From: Shewanella seohaensis
GTDB lineage: Bacteria > Pseudomonadota > Gammaproteobacteria > Enterobacterales > Shewanellaceae
DNA length: 64,000 nt
Direction: 5' to 3'
Assembly (NCBI RefSeq): GCF_025449215.1
Contig: NZ_CP104900.1
Location: forward strand, 3,596,001-3,660,000
Each line of letters begins with the position of its first letter. The stretch's first letter is position 1. The notes beneath the pieces were generated by a model. The model had not been told where the DNA came from. It worked only from the letters and a program-made list of their open reading frames with translations, and made no database searches. Shown in pieces: positions 51,144 to 59,676 of this stretch. The position numbers and the translations under genes were made by a program.

Positions 51144-51696
51144 AATGGGACACTAACCTATATAAAGTCGTCTAGATAAAGACAATCACGGTAAAAAGTG
51201 GGCTTATTCTAGCAGCCTAACTCTGCGCTGCAAATGGCACTTAGTGCAGGTATTGCAGATCCCCTCAAAGTATCTGCTCAAAGGTGAGCGCTTTAGATTG
51301 CTCTGATAAAGATGAAAATCCAGCGTCCCATATCCGAAAACAAACGCTCTAAAACCAAAGCCATATATTCGAAACTAGATCAAAGTTACGCACCTCTATT
51401 TAGAAATATGTCATCGAAATTGAGCAAAATAGATGAAGAGAATGGTGCTGCCCCCTACTCCTTTATCATTTAAGCCGTATAAGAGAACCCTTTTCAGCCT
51501 AAAAAAGCCGTAAACCCTCAAAAGAGAACACTTAACGATGCAATTGGCTGACTTATTGGCAAGATGAGCGCTAAAGCCTGAAATGAAAATGCCAGCTAAA
51601 TTGTCCAATAAAGTAACACTTTGAATGATGACGTGATTAACATTACGGCAATCCGAGCAAAAATAGCGCGACCAATGCTTTTTTCATTAAAAAGCG
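51144..51696. other. Gap between gltX and the tRNA-Val operon
   Basis: About 550 bases. I accept no coding frame here; the only frame of note (51411-51608, minus) lacks a ribosome site. The stretch holds the divergent promoters of gltX and the tRNA-Val genes. Confidence 0.6.
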
Positions 51697-51724
51697 TTGA
51701 CAGTAGATCGTTCCCCCCTATAAT
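51697..51724 (+). promoter_or_regulatory. Promoter of the tRNA-Val operon
   Basis: TTGACA, a 16-base spacer, TATAAT, then the GC-rich ACGGCCCC discriminator, 17 bases before the first tRNA-Val gene. Consensus boxes with such a discriminator are typical of stringently controlled stable RNA promoters. Confidence 0.88.
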
Positions 51725-51741
51725 ACGGCCCCACACAGCGA

Positions 51742-51817
51742 GGTCGATTAGCTCAGCTGGGAGAGCACCTCCCTTACAAGGAGGGGGTCACTGGTTCGAG
51801 CCCAGTATCGACCACCA
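51742..51817 (+). tRNA. tRNA-Val (TAC), copy 1, variant
   Basis: 76 bases with CCA, anticodon UAC in CTCCCTTACAAGGAG. Differs from the other five at acceptor pair 6:67 (A-U, others C-G), in the D-loop (CAGCTGGG against CAGCCGGG) and in the T-loop (TTCGAGCCC against TTCGATCCC). Confidence 0.98.
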
Positions 51818-51865
51818 TGTGTTAAATGCAAATTTAATCATGGTATACAAGTTGTTATATGCCCG

Positions 51866-51941
51866 GGTCGCTTAGCTCAGCCGGGAGAGCACCTCCCTTA
51901 CAAGGAGGGGGTCACTGGTTCGATCCCAGTAGCGACCACCA
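51866..51941 (+). tRNA. tRNA-Val (TAC), copy 2
   Basis: 76 bases with CCA: GGTCGCTTAGCTCAGCCGGG, anticodon UAC, T-arm CTGGTTCGATCCCAG. Confidence 0.98.
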
Positions 51942-51973
51942 TATACTCCTCACTCACTGTGTAGTCATTCTCC

Positions 51974-52049
51974 GGTCGCTTAGCTCAGCCGGGAGAGCAC
52001 CTCCCTTACAAGGAGGGGGTCACTGGTTCGATCCCAGTAGCGACCACCA
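51974..52049 (+). tRNA. tRNA-Val (TAC), copy 3
   Basis: Identical to copy 2, CCA encoded. Confidence 0.98.
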
Positions 52050-52090
52050 TATTTTTAGAATGACATTAAAATTTGTATTGAAAGAATTCC

Positions 52091-52166
52091 GGTCGCTTAG
52101 CTCAGCCGGGAGAGCACCTCCCTTACAAGGAGGGGGTCACTGGTTCGATCCCAGTAGCGACCACCA
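52091..52166 (+). tRNA. tRNA-Val (TAC), copy 4
   Basis: Identical to copy 2, CCA encoded. Confidence 0.98.
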
Positions 52167-52191
52167 TATTCTTCAGTACTGATTTACCCCG

Positions 52192-52267
52192 GGTCGCTTA
52201 GCTCAGCCGGGAGAGCACCTCCCTTACAAGGAGGGGGTCACTGGTTCGATCCCAGTAGCGACCACCA
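52192..52267 (+). tRNA. tRNA-Val (TAC), copy 5
   Basis: Identical to copy 2, CCA encoded. The spacers around copies 5 and 6 are near-identical (ATATTCTKCAGTA then TGATTTACCCCG), which points to a recent unit duplication. Confidence 0.98.
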
Positions 52268-52292
52268 TATTCTGCAGTATTGATTTACCCCG

Positions 52293-52368
52293 GGTCGCTT
52301 AGCTCAGCCGGGAGAGCACCTCCCTTACAAGGAGGGGGTCACTGGTTCGATCCCAGTAGCGACCACCA
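52293..52368 (+). tRNA. tRNA-Val (TAC), copy 6
   Basis: Identical to copy 2, CCA encoded; last gene of the array. Confidence 0.98.
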
Positions 52369-52512
52369 GATTCCCCCAAAAACTTTACCCCTAGCACAAC
52401 TCAACTATGCTTGATCTTAATCAGCATCTGCTTAACTGAGTCTGTAGCCCAGTATTCAATCCCATTTAAACGCTGCTGATTGTTGCCTTAGGCATATTTG
52501 GAGATCAGCACT

Positions 52513-52744
52513 ATGGCCAGCGTCAGTCAATCTGCATCCCTCACCAATATTGCAGCGTATTTAAAACATACCCATGCCTGCGATGAACAAACCGCGCTAA
52601 GGGAAGCCCAGTGAAGTCATGCAAAATCTGGTCAGCATGCGCCAAAAAGGCTTTATTACTGGCTGGTACTTCGATGAACGCGGACATTTAGAGCTGCTCC
52701 CAAGCGATGAAATCCTTAAGCGAATTGGCGAAGATCATGGCTGA
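52513..52744 (+). pseudogene. Small hypothetical protein, frameshifted as read
   Basis: From ATG 52513 (GGAG upstream) the frame reads 33 codons and stops at 52612. If one C of the CCC at 52607-52609 is removed, the frame continues as REASEVMQNLVSMRQKGFIT then GWYFDERGHLELLPSDEILK to a stop at 52742, giving a plausible 76-residue protein. The composition of both halves is ordinary coding. No domain recognised. Either a sequencing error or a recent real frameshift. Confidence 0.5.
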
Positions 52745-52888
52745 CTCCCGCATTGCTTCCTCTTCGCCATCTCAGCTATCCCCTGCTTCACAGTCATTTT
52801 TCAAACAGCTTTTGATCTAAAAGCAACTTATTTTGCTCAGTTAATCATCAAGCTAAAAACCTCTGCTCATGCCCCACAAAATGCAGTT

Positions 52889-52906
52889 TGGGTGGATTTC
52901 CACCCA
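52889..52906. promoter_or_regulatory. Inverted repeat, candidate DctD site 1
   Basis: TGGGTGGATTTCCACCCA, a perfect 8-base inverted repeat with a 2-base centre, about 142 bases upstream of the predicted dctP start of transcription. Position and symmetry suit an enhancer site for the sigma-54 activator DctD. Assignment is inferred. Confidence 0.5.
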
Positions 52907-52920
52907 TAGCAAAAATCAAC

Positions 52921-52936
52921 GTGAGCGAGATCTCAC
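52921..52936. promoter_or_regulatory. Inverted repeat, candidate DctD site 2
   Basis: GTGAGCGAGATCTCAC followed by CC; its right arm CTCACCC resembles TCCACCC of site 1. The centres of the two sites are 31 bases apart, about three helical turns, as expected for cooperative binding on one face. Confidence 0.45.
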
Positions 52937-52951
52937 CCACAAAACTAAAAG

Positions 52952-52967
52952 CGTGACAAACGTCAAA
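52952..52967. promoter_or_regulatory. Possible CRP site upstream of dctP
   Basis: CGTGACAAACGTCAAA fits TGTGA-N6-TCACA with two mismatches and exact spacing. Catabolite control of a dicarboxylate importer would be sensible, but the match is not strong. Confidence 0.3.
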
Positions 52968-53012
52968 TGAACTACACTTTATTAACCAAACACTTACAGA
53001 GTGCATCGTAAG

Positions 53013-53029
53013 TTGGCGTGGTATTTGCC
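53013..53029 (+). promoter_or_regulatory. Sigma-54 promoter of dctPQM
   Basis: TTGGCGTGGTATTTGCC has the -24 GG (53015-53016) and -12 GC (53027-53028) with exactly ten bases between, fitting TGGCACG-N4-TTGC. The predicted start is near 53040, leaving a leader of about 100 bases before dctP. Confidence 0.75.
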
Positions 53030-53093
53030 TTTATTAAGACAGACCTCAGGGAAATCAAGGCTGTATTCCTACTCACACTTGGTAACAAACTAA

Positions 53094-54161
<1,068 letters not shown>

Positions 54162-54170
54162 TGAAATAAA

Positions 54171-54199
54171 CCGCTTAACCTCTATTTGGGGTTAAGCGG
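54171..54199 (+). promoter_or_regulatory. Intercistronic hairpin between dctP and dctQ
   Basis: CCGCTTAACC, 9-base loop, GGTTAAGCGG, a perfect 10-base stem directly after the dctP stop. It lacks a good T run, so partial termination or protection of the dctP message from 3' decay is likely; this would give more binding protein than membrane subunits. Confidence 0.65.
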
Positions 54200-54221
54200 T
54201 ATTTGAGCGAGGAGTACAGCT

Positions 54222-54866
54222 GTGATATCGCGAATTTTTGGTTACTTTGAAGAAGGGGTGCTCAACCTCTTGATCACCTTGATGACACTCTTAGTGTTCA
54301 CTGAGGTAGTGGCGCGGTTTTTCTTCAATACCGGTTTTTTATGGATCCAAGAACTGACCTTAACCCTCTGTGGTTGGTTTGTGCTTTTTGGTATGTCCTA
54401 TGGGGTGAAAGTCGGTGCTCACATCGGTGTTGATGCGTTTGTAAAAAATCTGCCCCCTAAGGCTAAAAAAGTCACTTCCCTAGTGACGGCATTGATTTGC
54501 TTGGCTTATTGCGGACTGTTTTTAAAAGGTAGCTGGGAATATCTGTCACAGATGTACCAAATCGGCGTACCAATGGAAGATATTCACTTTCCTAAGTTTC
54601 TGTTAAACAGCTTAGATCCCGACTTTGCTTGGAACACCTTAAAGATTGATGTCGAAGACGGCGCTGTGCCCATTTGGTTATCCCAAAGCATTCTATTGAT
54701 TGGTTTTAGCATGTTGACTTGGCGTTTCTTTGAACTGTTTATCGCCATCCTGCGCAACCAAGTCTCAGGATTCCAATTTGCCGATGAAGCGAAAGAAAGC
54801 ATGCATTTAATTGATGAAGCTGCTCAGCACGCACAACAAGAAACAGACAACAAGGAAGCGAAGTAA
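54222..54866 (+). CDS. dctQ: TRAP transporter small permease DctQ
   Basis: A 214-residue membrane protein with four helices (about 12-32, 48-66, 88-108, 150-170) and the WIQELTLTLCGWFVLFGMSY region typical of DctQ. GTG start with GAGGAG upstream. An additional segment of about 40 residues between helices 3 and 4 (GVPMEDIHFPKFLLNSLDPD) and a charged C-terminus make it longer than usual. It overlaps dctM by one base and forms a complex with it. Confidence 0.93.
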   Translation: MISRIFGYFEEGVLNLLITLMTLLVFTEVVARFFFNTGFLWIQELTLTLCGWFVLFGMSYGVKVGAHIGVDAFVKNLPPKAKKVTSLVTALICLAYCGLFLKGSWEYLSQMYQIGVPMEDIHFPKFLLNSLDPDFAWNTLKIDVEDGAVPIWLSQSILLIGFSMLTWRFFELFIAILRNQVSGFQFADEAKESMHLIDEAAQHAQQETDNKEAK

Positions 54867-56263
54867 TGGCCATTGCGACCCTCTTTACTGCCCTACTCGT
54901 CTGTATGTTTTTAGGTATGCCTATCGCGATTGCGTTAGGTTTCTCAAGCATGCTGACGATTTTATTCTTCTCCAACGATTCCCTCGCCTCTGTGGCGTTA
55001 AAACTTTATGAGTCATCGTCAGAGCACTATACCCTGCTAGCGATCCCATTCTTTATTCTGTCCTCAGCCTTCCTGTCAACCGGAGGGGTGGCACGACGGA
55101 TCATCGACTTTGCGATGGACAGTATCGGCCATATCCGAGGTGGTTTAGCCATGGCCTCAGTGATGGCCTGTATGTTGTTTGCCGCAGTGTCTGGCTCATC
55201 GCCTGCAACGGTGGCCGCCATTGGCTCGATTGTTATCGTCGGCATGGTAAAAGCGGGTTATCCCGAAAAATTTGCCGCTGGCGTCATTACCACTTCTGGT
55301 ACCTTAGGGATTTTGATCCCACCTTCAATCGTAATGCTAGTGTATGCGGCGGCGACGGAAGTGTCGGCAGCCAGAATGTTTATGGCGGGCTTAATCCCTG
55401 GTTTGATGATGGGCTTCCTGCTGATGATAGTGATTTATATCGTCGCCCGTTTTAAAAATCTGCCATCACGCCCCTTCCCCGGCTTTAAGCAACTGGGTAT
55501 TTCCAGTGCCAAAGCCTTAGGTGGTCTGGCGCTAATTCTTATCGTGTTAGGTTCAATCTACGGCGGTGTGGCCAGTCCAACCGAAGCCTCTGCCGTAGCC
55601 TGTATGTATGCCTATTTCATTGCGGTATTTGGTTATCGCGATATCGGCCCATTGAAAAATGTGGCTTGGCGTAACCCTAATGAGCCCATCCCCAACGCGA
55701 TTGCCCGTAACTTAGGCCATATGGTGCTCGGGCTGATTAAAACCCCAATCGACAAAGAAATTCGCCATGTGGTGCGCGACGGGGCAAAAGTCAGCATCAT
55801 GTTGCTGTTTATCATCGCCAACGCCATGCTATTCGCCCACGTGCTGACCACTGAGCGTATTCCGCATATCATTGCCGAACACATTGTTGGCATGGGCTTA
55901 CCCGCTTGGGGCTTCCTCATCATAGTCAACTTGCTGCTGCTGGCGGCGGGTAACTTTATGGAGCCATCGGCCATCTTGCTGATCATGGCGCCCATTTTGT
56001 TCCCTATCGCAACTCACTTAGGTATCGATCCTATCCACTTAGGTATTATCATGGTGGTGAACATGGAGATAGGTATGTTGACGCCACCGGTGGGGCTTAA
56101 CCTCTTCGTGACGGCGGGGATCACAGGCCGTAGTATCGGCTGGGTGATCCAATCCGTACTGCCGTGGTTAGCACTGATGTTGGCCTTCTTGGCACTTATC
56201 ACCTATGTGCCACAAATCTCCCTGTTCTTGCCGGAATTTCTGGATAAGCTCAACGGATATTAA
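54866..56263 (+). CDS. dctM: TRAP transporter large permease DctM
   Basis: A 465-residue membrane protein with about twelve helices. FLGMPIAIALGFSSMLTILF, the AAVSGSSPATVAAIGSIVIV signature and TTSGTLGILIPPSIVMLVYA are characteristic, as is LTPPVGLNLFVTAGI near the end. It carries the sodium-coupled transport path. A segment of roughly 40 residues (about 255-300, with NPNEPIPNAIARNLG) is inserted in a cytosolic loop. Terminator follows at 56306. Confidence 0.94.
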   Translation: MAIATLFTALLVCMFLGMPIAIALGFSSMLTILFFSNDSLASVALKLYESSSEHYTLLAIPFFILSSAFLSTGGVARRIIDFAMDSIGHIRGGLAMASVMACMLFAAVSGSSPATVAAIGSIVIVGMVKAGYPEKFAAGVITTSGTLGILIPPSIVMLVYAAATEVSAARMFMAGLIPGLMMGFLLMIVIYIVARFKNLPSRPFPGFKQLGISSAKALGGLALILIVLGSIYGGVASPTEASAVACMYAYFIAVFGYRDIGPLKNVAWRNPNEPIPNAIARNLGHMVLGLIKTPIDKEIRHVVRDGAKVSIMLLFIIANAMLFAHVLTTERIPHIIAEHIVGMGLPAWGFLIIVNLLLLAAGNFMEPSAILLIMAPILFPIATHLGIDPIHLGIIMVVNMEIGMLTPPVGLNLFVTAGITGRSIGWVIQSVLPWLALMLAFLALITYVPQISLFLPEFLDKLNGY

Positions 56264-56305
56264 TCTCAAGGAATAAGGATTATTCCTTGATTCTAGATAG
56301 TTTTT

Positions 56306-56333
56306 AAGCGAGCCTACTCAGGCTCGCTTTGTT
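56306..56333 (+). terminator. Terminator after dctM
   Basis: AAGCGAGCCT, loop ACTC, AGGCTCGCTT then TGTTTTATT; separates the transporter operon from the dctBD operon. A second smaller hairpin (AAGGAATAAGGATTATTCCTT) precedes it at 56269-56289. Confidence 0.85.
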
Positions 56334-56362
56334 TTATTCAGTGTGGATCAGGATCGCCTGCT

Positions 56363-58174
56363 ATGTTGCCCATGACACCCAAGGCCAAACAACGTCTTTT
56401 AATGACCATAGTGTTACTTGCGGGCTTATTTGCCATCTTAAAATTAACCTACTGGGTGCACTTTTATCAGGGCAAAATTGAAATCCAACAGCAATCAGAA
56501 AAACAACTCAAAGAGCTGGTCAGCTTCCTCGATGGCGCCCTGTCGCGTTACGAGAGTATCCCCCATGTTTTGTCGACCAACCCCATGCTCGCCAATGTGC
56601 TCAACGATCAACAAAACCCCAAAAAAGTACAAGAACTTAACCTGTACTTGGAAGAAATTCAGCATGTGACTGAGGCATCCGATATTTATCTTATCGACGC
56701 CCTCGGTATTGCGATTGCCGCCAGCAACTGGCAACAAAGTTTTTCGTTTATCGGCAAAGACTACTCCTTCAGACCCTATTACACCGACGCGATTTCAGGC
56801 AATTTGGGCCGCTACTATGCGGTGGGCACCAGTTCGGATAAACGCGGCTTTTACTTTTCTTACCCCATTTATCAGCAAGGCGCGAAGGGTATTCTGGGTG
56901 CCATTATTGTGAAAGTGGATATCGCCGATATCGAGCAGCAAAGCACCAGTATTGCGATAGCGGGCCAGTATCAATTCCTCATCAGCGACCCCGACGATAT
57001 CGTGTTTATCTCCAGTGTCGATGAATGGCGCTTAGCCTCACTTACGCCGCTGACTCAGGCGAAACAATATGCCTTAAATGCCTCGAAACGTTATGCCGAG
57101 CGGCCGATTGGTGAATTACTGATTAAACCCCAATACCAAGAAGACAGCCTGAGTAATGGCCATATCTATCAAATTCGCTCCGGCAACAGCCAGGCGCAAT
57201 ATATGGACACCCATCATTTAATGACCAAAGCAGGCTGGCGAGTGCATATTCTGGCGCCGATGAAACCTCTGCTCGAGTCTATGCCCGCGCTCATGCTGTT
57301 ATCGGCATCCATCTATTTACTGCTCGCCTTAGGCTTACTCTTTAGTAGCGAGCGTCGCCGCAACCTACAGCGAATGCAACTCGCCCAGAGCTTATTAGAA
57401 CAAAGGGTGGAAGAGCGCACCCAAGATCTGCAGCAGGCCAATAATCGCCTTAAAGATACTCAGGATGAACTCATTCAAGCGGCTAAGTTGACCGTGATAG
57501 GTAGTCTATCCGCCAGTATCAACCATGAACTGAATCAACCCTTAGCCGCCCTTCGCAGCTACGCGCAAAATACCCAAACCTTTCTCGCCCGCAATATGCC
57601 GGATAAAGCCTCTGATAATCTTAAAATTATTATCGAGCTGACCGATCGATTAGCCGATATTGTCGGTCAATTTAAAAGTTTTACCCGCAAGAGCCAAGGC
57701 AATGACAGCGCCACCGATCTCAAGGGCTGTATCAAGCAAGCCCTGACCATAGTTCAGCCCGAAATCGACAAACAAGGGGTTGAACTCGATGTGCTGCTCC
57801 CCGAAGGCCAATATCAGGTCTGGGGTGATAAGGTGAGGCTACAACAAGTGTTTGTGAATATTATGAGCAACGCGATTGTTGCCATGCAGCAATCGTCAAA
57901 ACGGACACTGAGTATTAGGGTAAACTGTCAGGACAAGTTCTGTATCAGTATTCAGGACTCGGGCCCTGGGGTGCGCGAAAGCCAAATGGAGAAAATTTTT
58001 GAGCCCTATTTCACCACCAGCGAACGTACAGGGCTTGGACTCGGGTTATCCATTTCCCAGCGCATTATCGAGTCCATGCAGGGGCAAATTAATGTTGCCA
58101 ATGCCGAGGACGGCGGCGCCATTTTCCACATTATTTTACCGATTTATTTAGCCGAGGAACGTCAGTCATCATGA
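56363..58174 (+). CDS. dctB: C4-dicarboxylate sensor histidine kinase DctB
   Basis: A 603-residue kinase: first helix about 12-32, periplasmic double-Cache sensor (about 35-300, with SFRPYYTDAISGNLGRYYAV then GTSSDKRGFYFSYP), second helix about 306-328, a coiled coil (EQRVEERTQDLQQANNRLKD), HisKA with the phospho-His in SASINHELNQPLAALRSYAQ, and an ATPase domain with N-box IMSNAIVAM, G1 DSGPGV and G2 TGLGLGLSI. It senses dicarboxylates and phosphorylates DctD. It overlaps dctD by 4 bases (ATGA). Confidence 0.94.
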   Translation: MLPMTPKAKQRLLMTIVLLAGLFAILKLTYWVHFYQGKIEIQQQSEKQLKELVSFLDGALSRYESIPHVLSTNPMLANVLNDQQNPKKVQELNLYLEEIQHVTEASDIYLIDALGIAIAASNWQQSFSFIGKDYSFRPYYTDAISGNLGRYYAVGTSSDKRGFYFSYPIYQQGAKGILGAIIVKVDIADIEQQSTSIAIAGQYQFLISDPDDIVFISSVDEWRLASLTPLTQAKQYALNASKRYAERPIGELLIKPQYQEDSLSNGHIYQIRSGNSQAQYMDTHHLMTKAGWRVHILAPMKPLLESMPALMLLSASIYLLLALGLLFSSERRRNLQRMQLAQSLLEQRVEERTQDLQQANNRLKDTQDELIQAAKLTVIGSLSASINHELNQPLAALRSYAQNTQTFLARNMPDKASDNLKIIIELTDRLADIVGQFKSFTRKSQGNDSATDLKGCIKQALTIVQPEIDKQGVELDVLLPEGQYQVWGDKVRLQQVFVNIMSNAIVAMQQSSKRTLSIRVNCQDKFCISIQDSGPGVRESQMEKIFEPYFTTSERTGLGLGLSISQRIIESMQGQINVANAEDGGAIFHIILPIYLAEERQSS

Positions 58175-59549
58175 GTCTGCCCAATTCAATTCAAGACTAT
58201 AGCGTACTGATCATCGACGATGAGCCCCATATAGGCACAGTGCTCGTGCAGCTTTTTGAGCTGGAAGGCATTAAAGCCTTCGCCACTACCGATCCTAAAG
58301 GAATTGCCAAATTACTCGACAGAGACTGGGCCGGAGTAGTGATTTCCGATGTGAATATGCCGCAGCTCGATGGCATCAGTTTGATGCAGCAAATTCGTCA
58401 GCAGGACCCCGATTTACCCGTCGTGCTGCTCACCGGCTTTGGTGATATCGCTATGGCGGTCAATGCGTTAAAACAAGGGGCCTACGATTTTCTCGAAAAA
58501 CCCTTTAACAACGAACACATGCTAGACGTGGTGAAGCGCGCCTTAGATAAACGCAGCCTCACTCTAGAAAACCGTAAATTAAAGAAAGAGTTAGAAAGCC
58601 ATAACGTGCCAGGCCCAAGAATATTAGGTCACAGTGTCGGCATTTTGCGTATGCGTCACATCATAGACCAAGTGATCGACACCCCAGCCGATGTGCTTAT
58701 TGAAGGTGAAACCGGTACGGGTAAGGAATTGGTCGCCCGCTATCTGCACGACCACAGCAGTCGCAATCAAGCCAACTTTGTGGCAATTAACTGCGGCGCG
58801 ATTCCCGAAAACTTGATTGAGAGCGAGCTATTCGGTGCCGAAGCTGGCGCCTTTACTGGTGTAGATAAACTGCGTATCGGTAAGTTTGAATACGCCAATG
58901 GCGGCACACTCTTTTTAGATGAAATCGAAAGTACGCCGCTGTCGTTACAGGTCAAACTGCTGCGGGTGCTCGAAGATCGCAAGGTCGAACGCCTAGGCTC
59001 CAATAAAAGCATTCATTTGGATATTCGGGTGATTGCCGCCACTAAAGTGGATTTAAAGTCCCTGTGCGACACCGGAGAGTTTCGCCAAGACCTGCTCTAT
59101 CGCTTAAATCTGGTGACAGTGCCCATTCCACCCCTCAGGGATCGCCGCGAAGATATTCCCTTATTATTCTTACATTTTGCCCGTGTGGCCTCGGCGCGCT
59201 ATCACAAGGCCTTAATAGCCCTCAATGCCGAGCAGAATACTATCCTCACCTCCCACGACTGGCCGGGTAATGTGCGCGAGCTGCGAAATCTGGCCGAACG
59301 TTATGTGTTACTAGGTGGCGAAGCCGCCTTCGCCGGCACCTTAGGCAACGCGCCCAGTCTGCATACCAGTATGTCATTGCTACAACGGGTCGAGTTTTTG
59401 AGCGGGTATTGATAGAAGAAGCCTTAAGTCATAACAAGGGCAGCATTAAGCAGACCATGGAGCAACTCGAACTGCCCCGCAAAACCTTATACGACAAGAT
59501 GCGCAAGTACGATTTAGACCGCAAGCAATATATCAACGCTGACGAGTAA
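58171..59549 (+). CDS. dctD: Sigma-54 response regulator DctD, frameshifted near its end as read
   Basis: Receiver domain with Asp60 (VVISDVNMPQLDG), sigma-54 AAA+ domain with Walker A GETGTGKE, the sigma-54 contact loop GAFTGV and Walker B GGTLFLDEIE, then the R-finger region. As read the frame ends at 59412 in a nonsense tail (FLSGY). One extra T in the T5 run at 59395-59399 restores RVEFFERVLIEEALSHNKGS, and the Fis-type DNA-binding end KQTMEQLELPRKTLYDKMRK, stop at 59547. The restored length, 459 residues, is normal. It should activate the sigma-54 promoter of dctP. Confidence 0.93.
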
Positions 59550-59568
59550 GCCTGTCGGTGCCAATAAA

Positions 59569-59602
59569 AACCCCGCAAACCGATTCACGGCTGCGGGGTT
59601 TG
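59569..59602. terminator. Terminator between dctD and the penicillin-binding protein gene
   Basis: AACCCCGCA, a 16-base loop, TGCGGGGTT, preceded by an A run and followed by a T-rich stretch; it lies between converging genes 20 bases after the dctD stop. Confidence 0.7.
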
Positions 59603-59676
59603 CTTTATCTAAGGAACTTCAAGCTAGCATTACAATGCTTATGTATCAAAAACCATATCGCAAAATAAGTGAGTCA

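Noticed and set aside
51411..51608. 65-codon minus-strand frame between gltX and the tRNA-Val array
   Set aside because: No ribosome site and no recognisable composition; lies in promoter-type DNA.
51621..52182. Two frames with repeated SSAGRAPPLQGGGHWF peptides
   Set aside because: They are translations of tRNA-Val genes and their spacers; the peptide repeat is an artefact.
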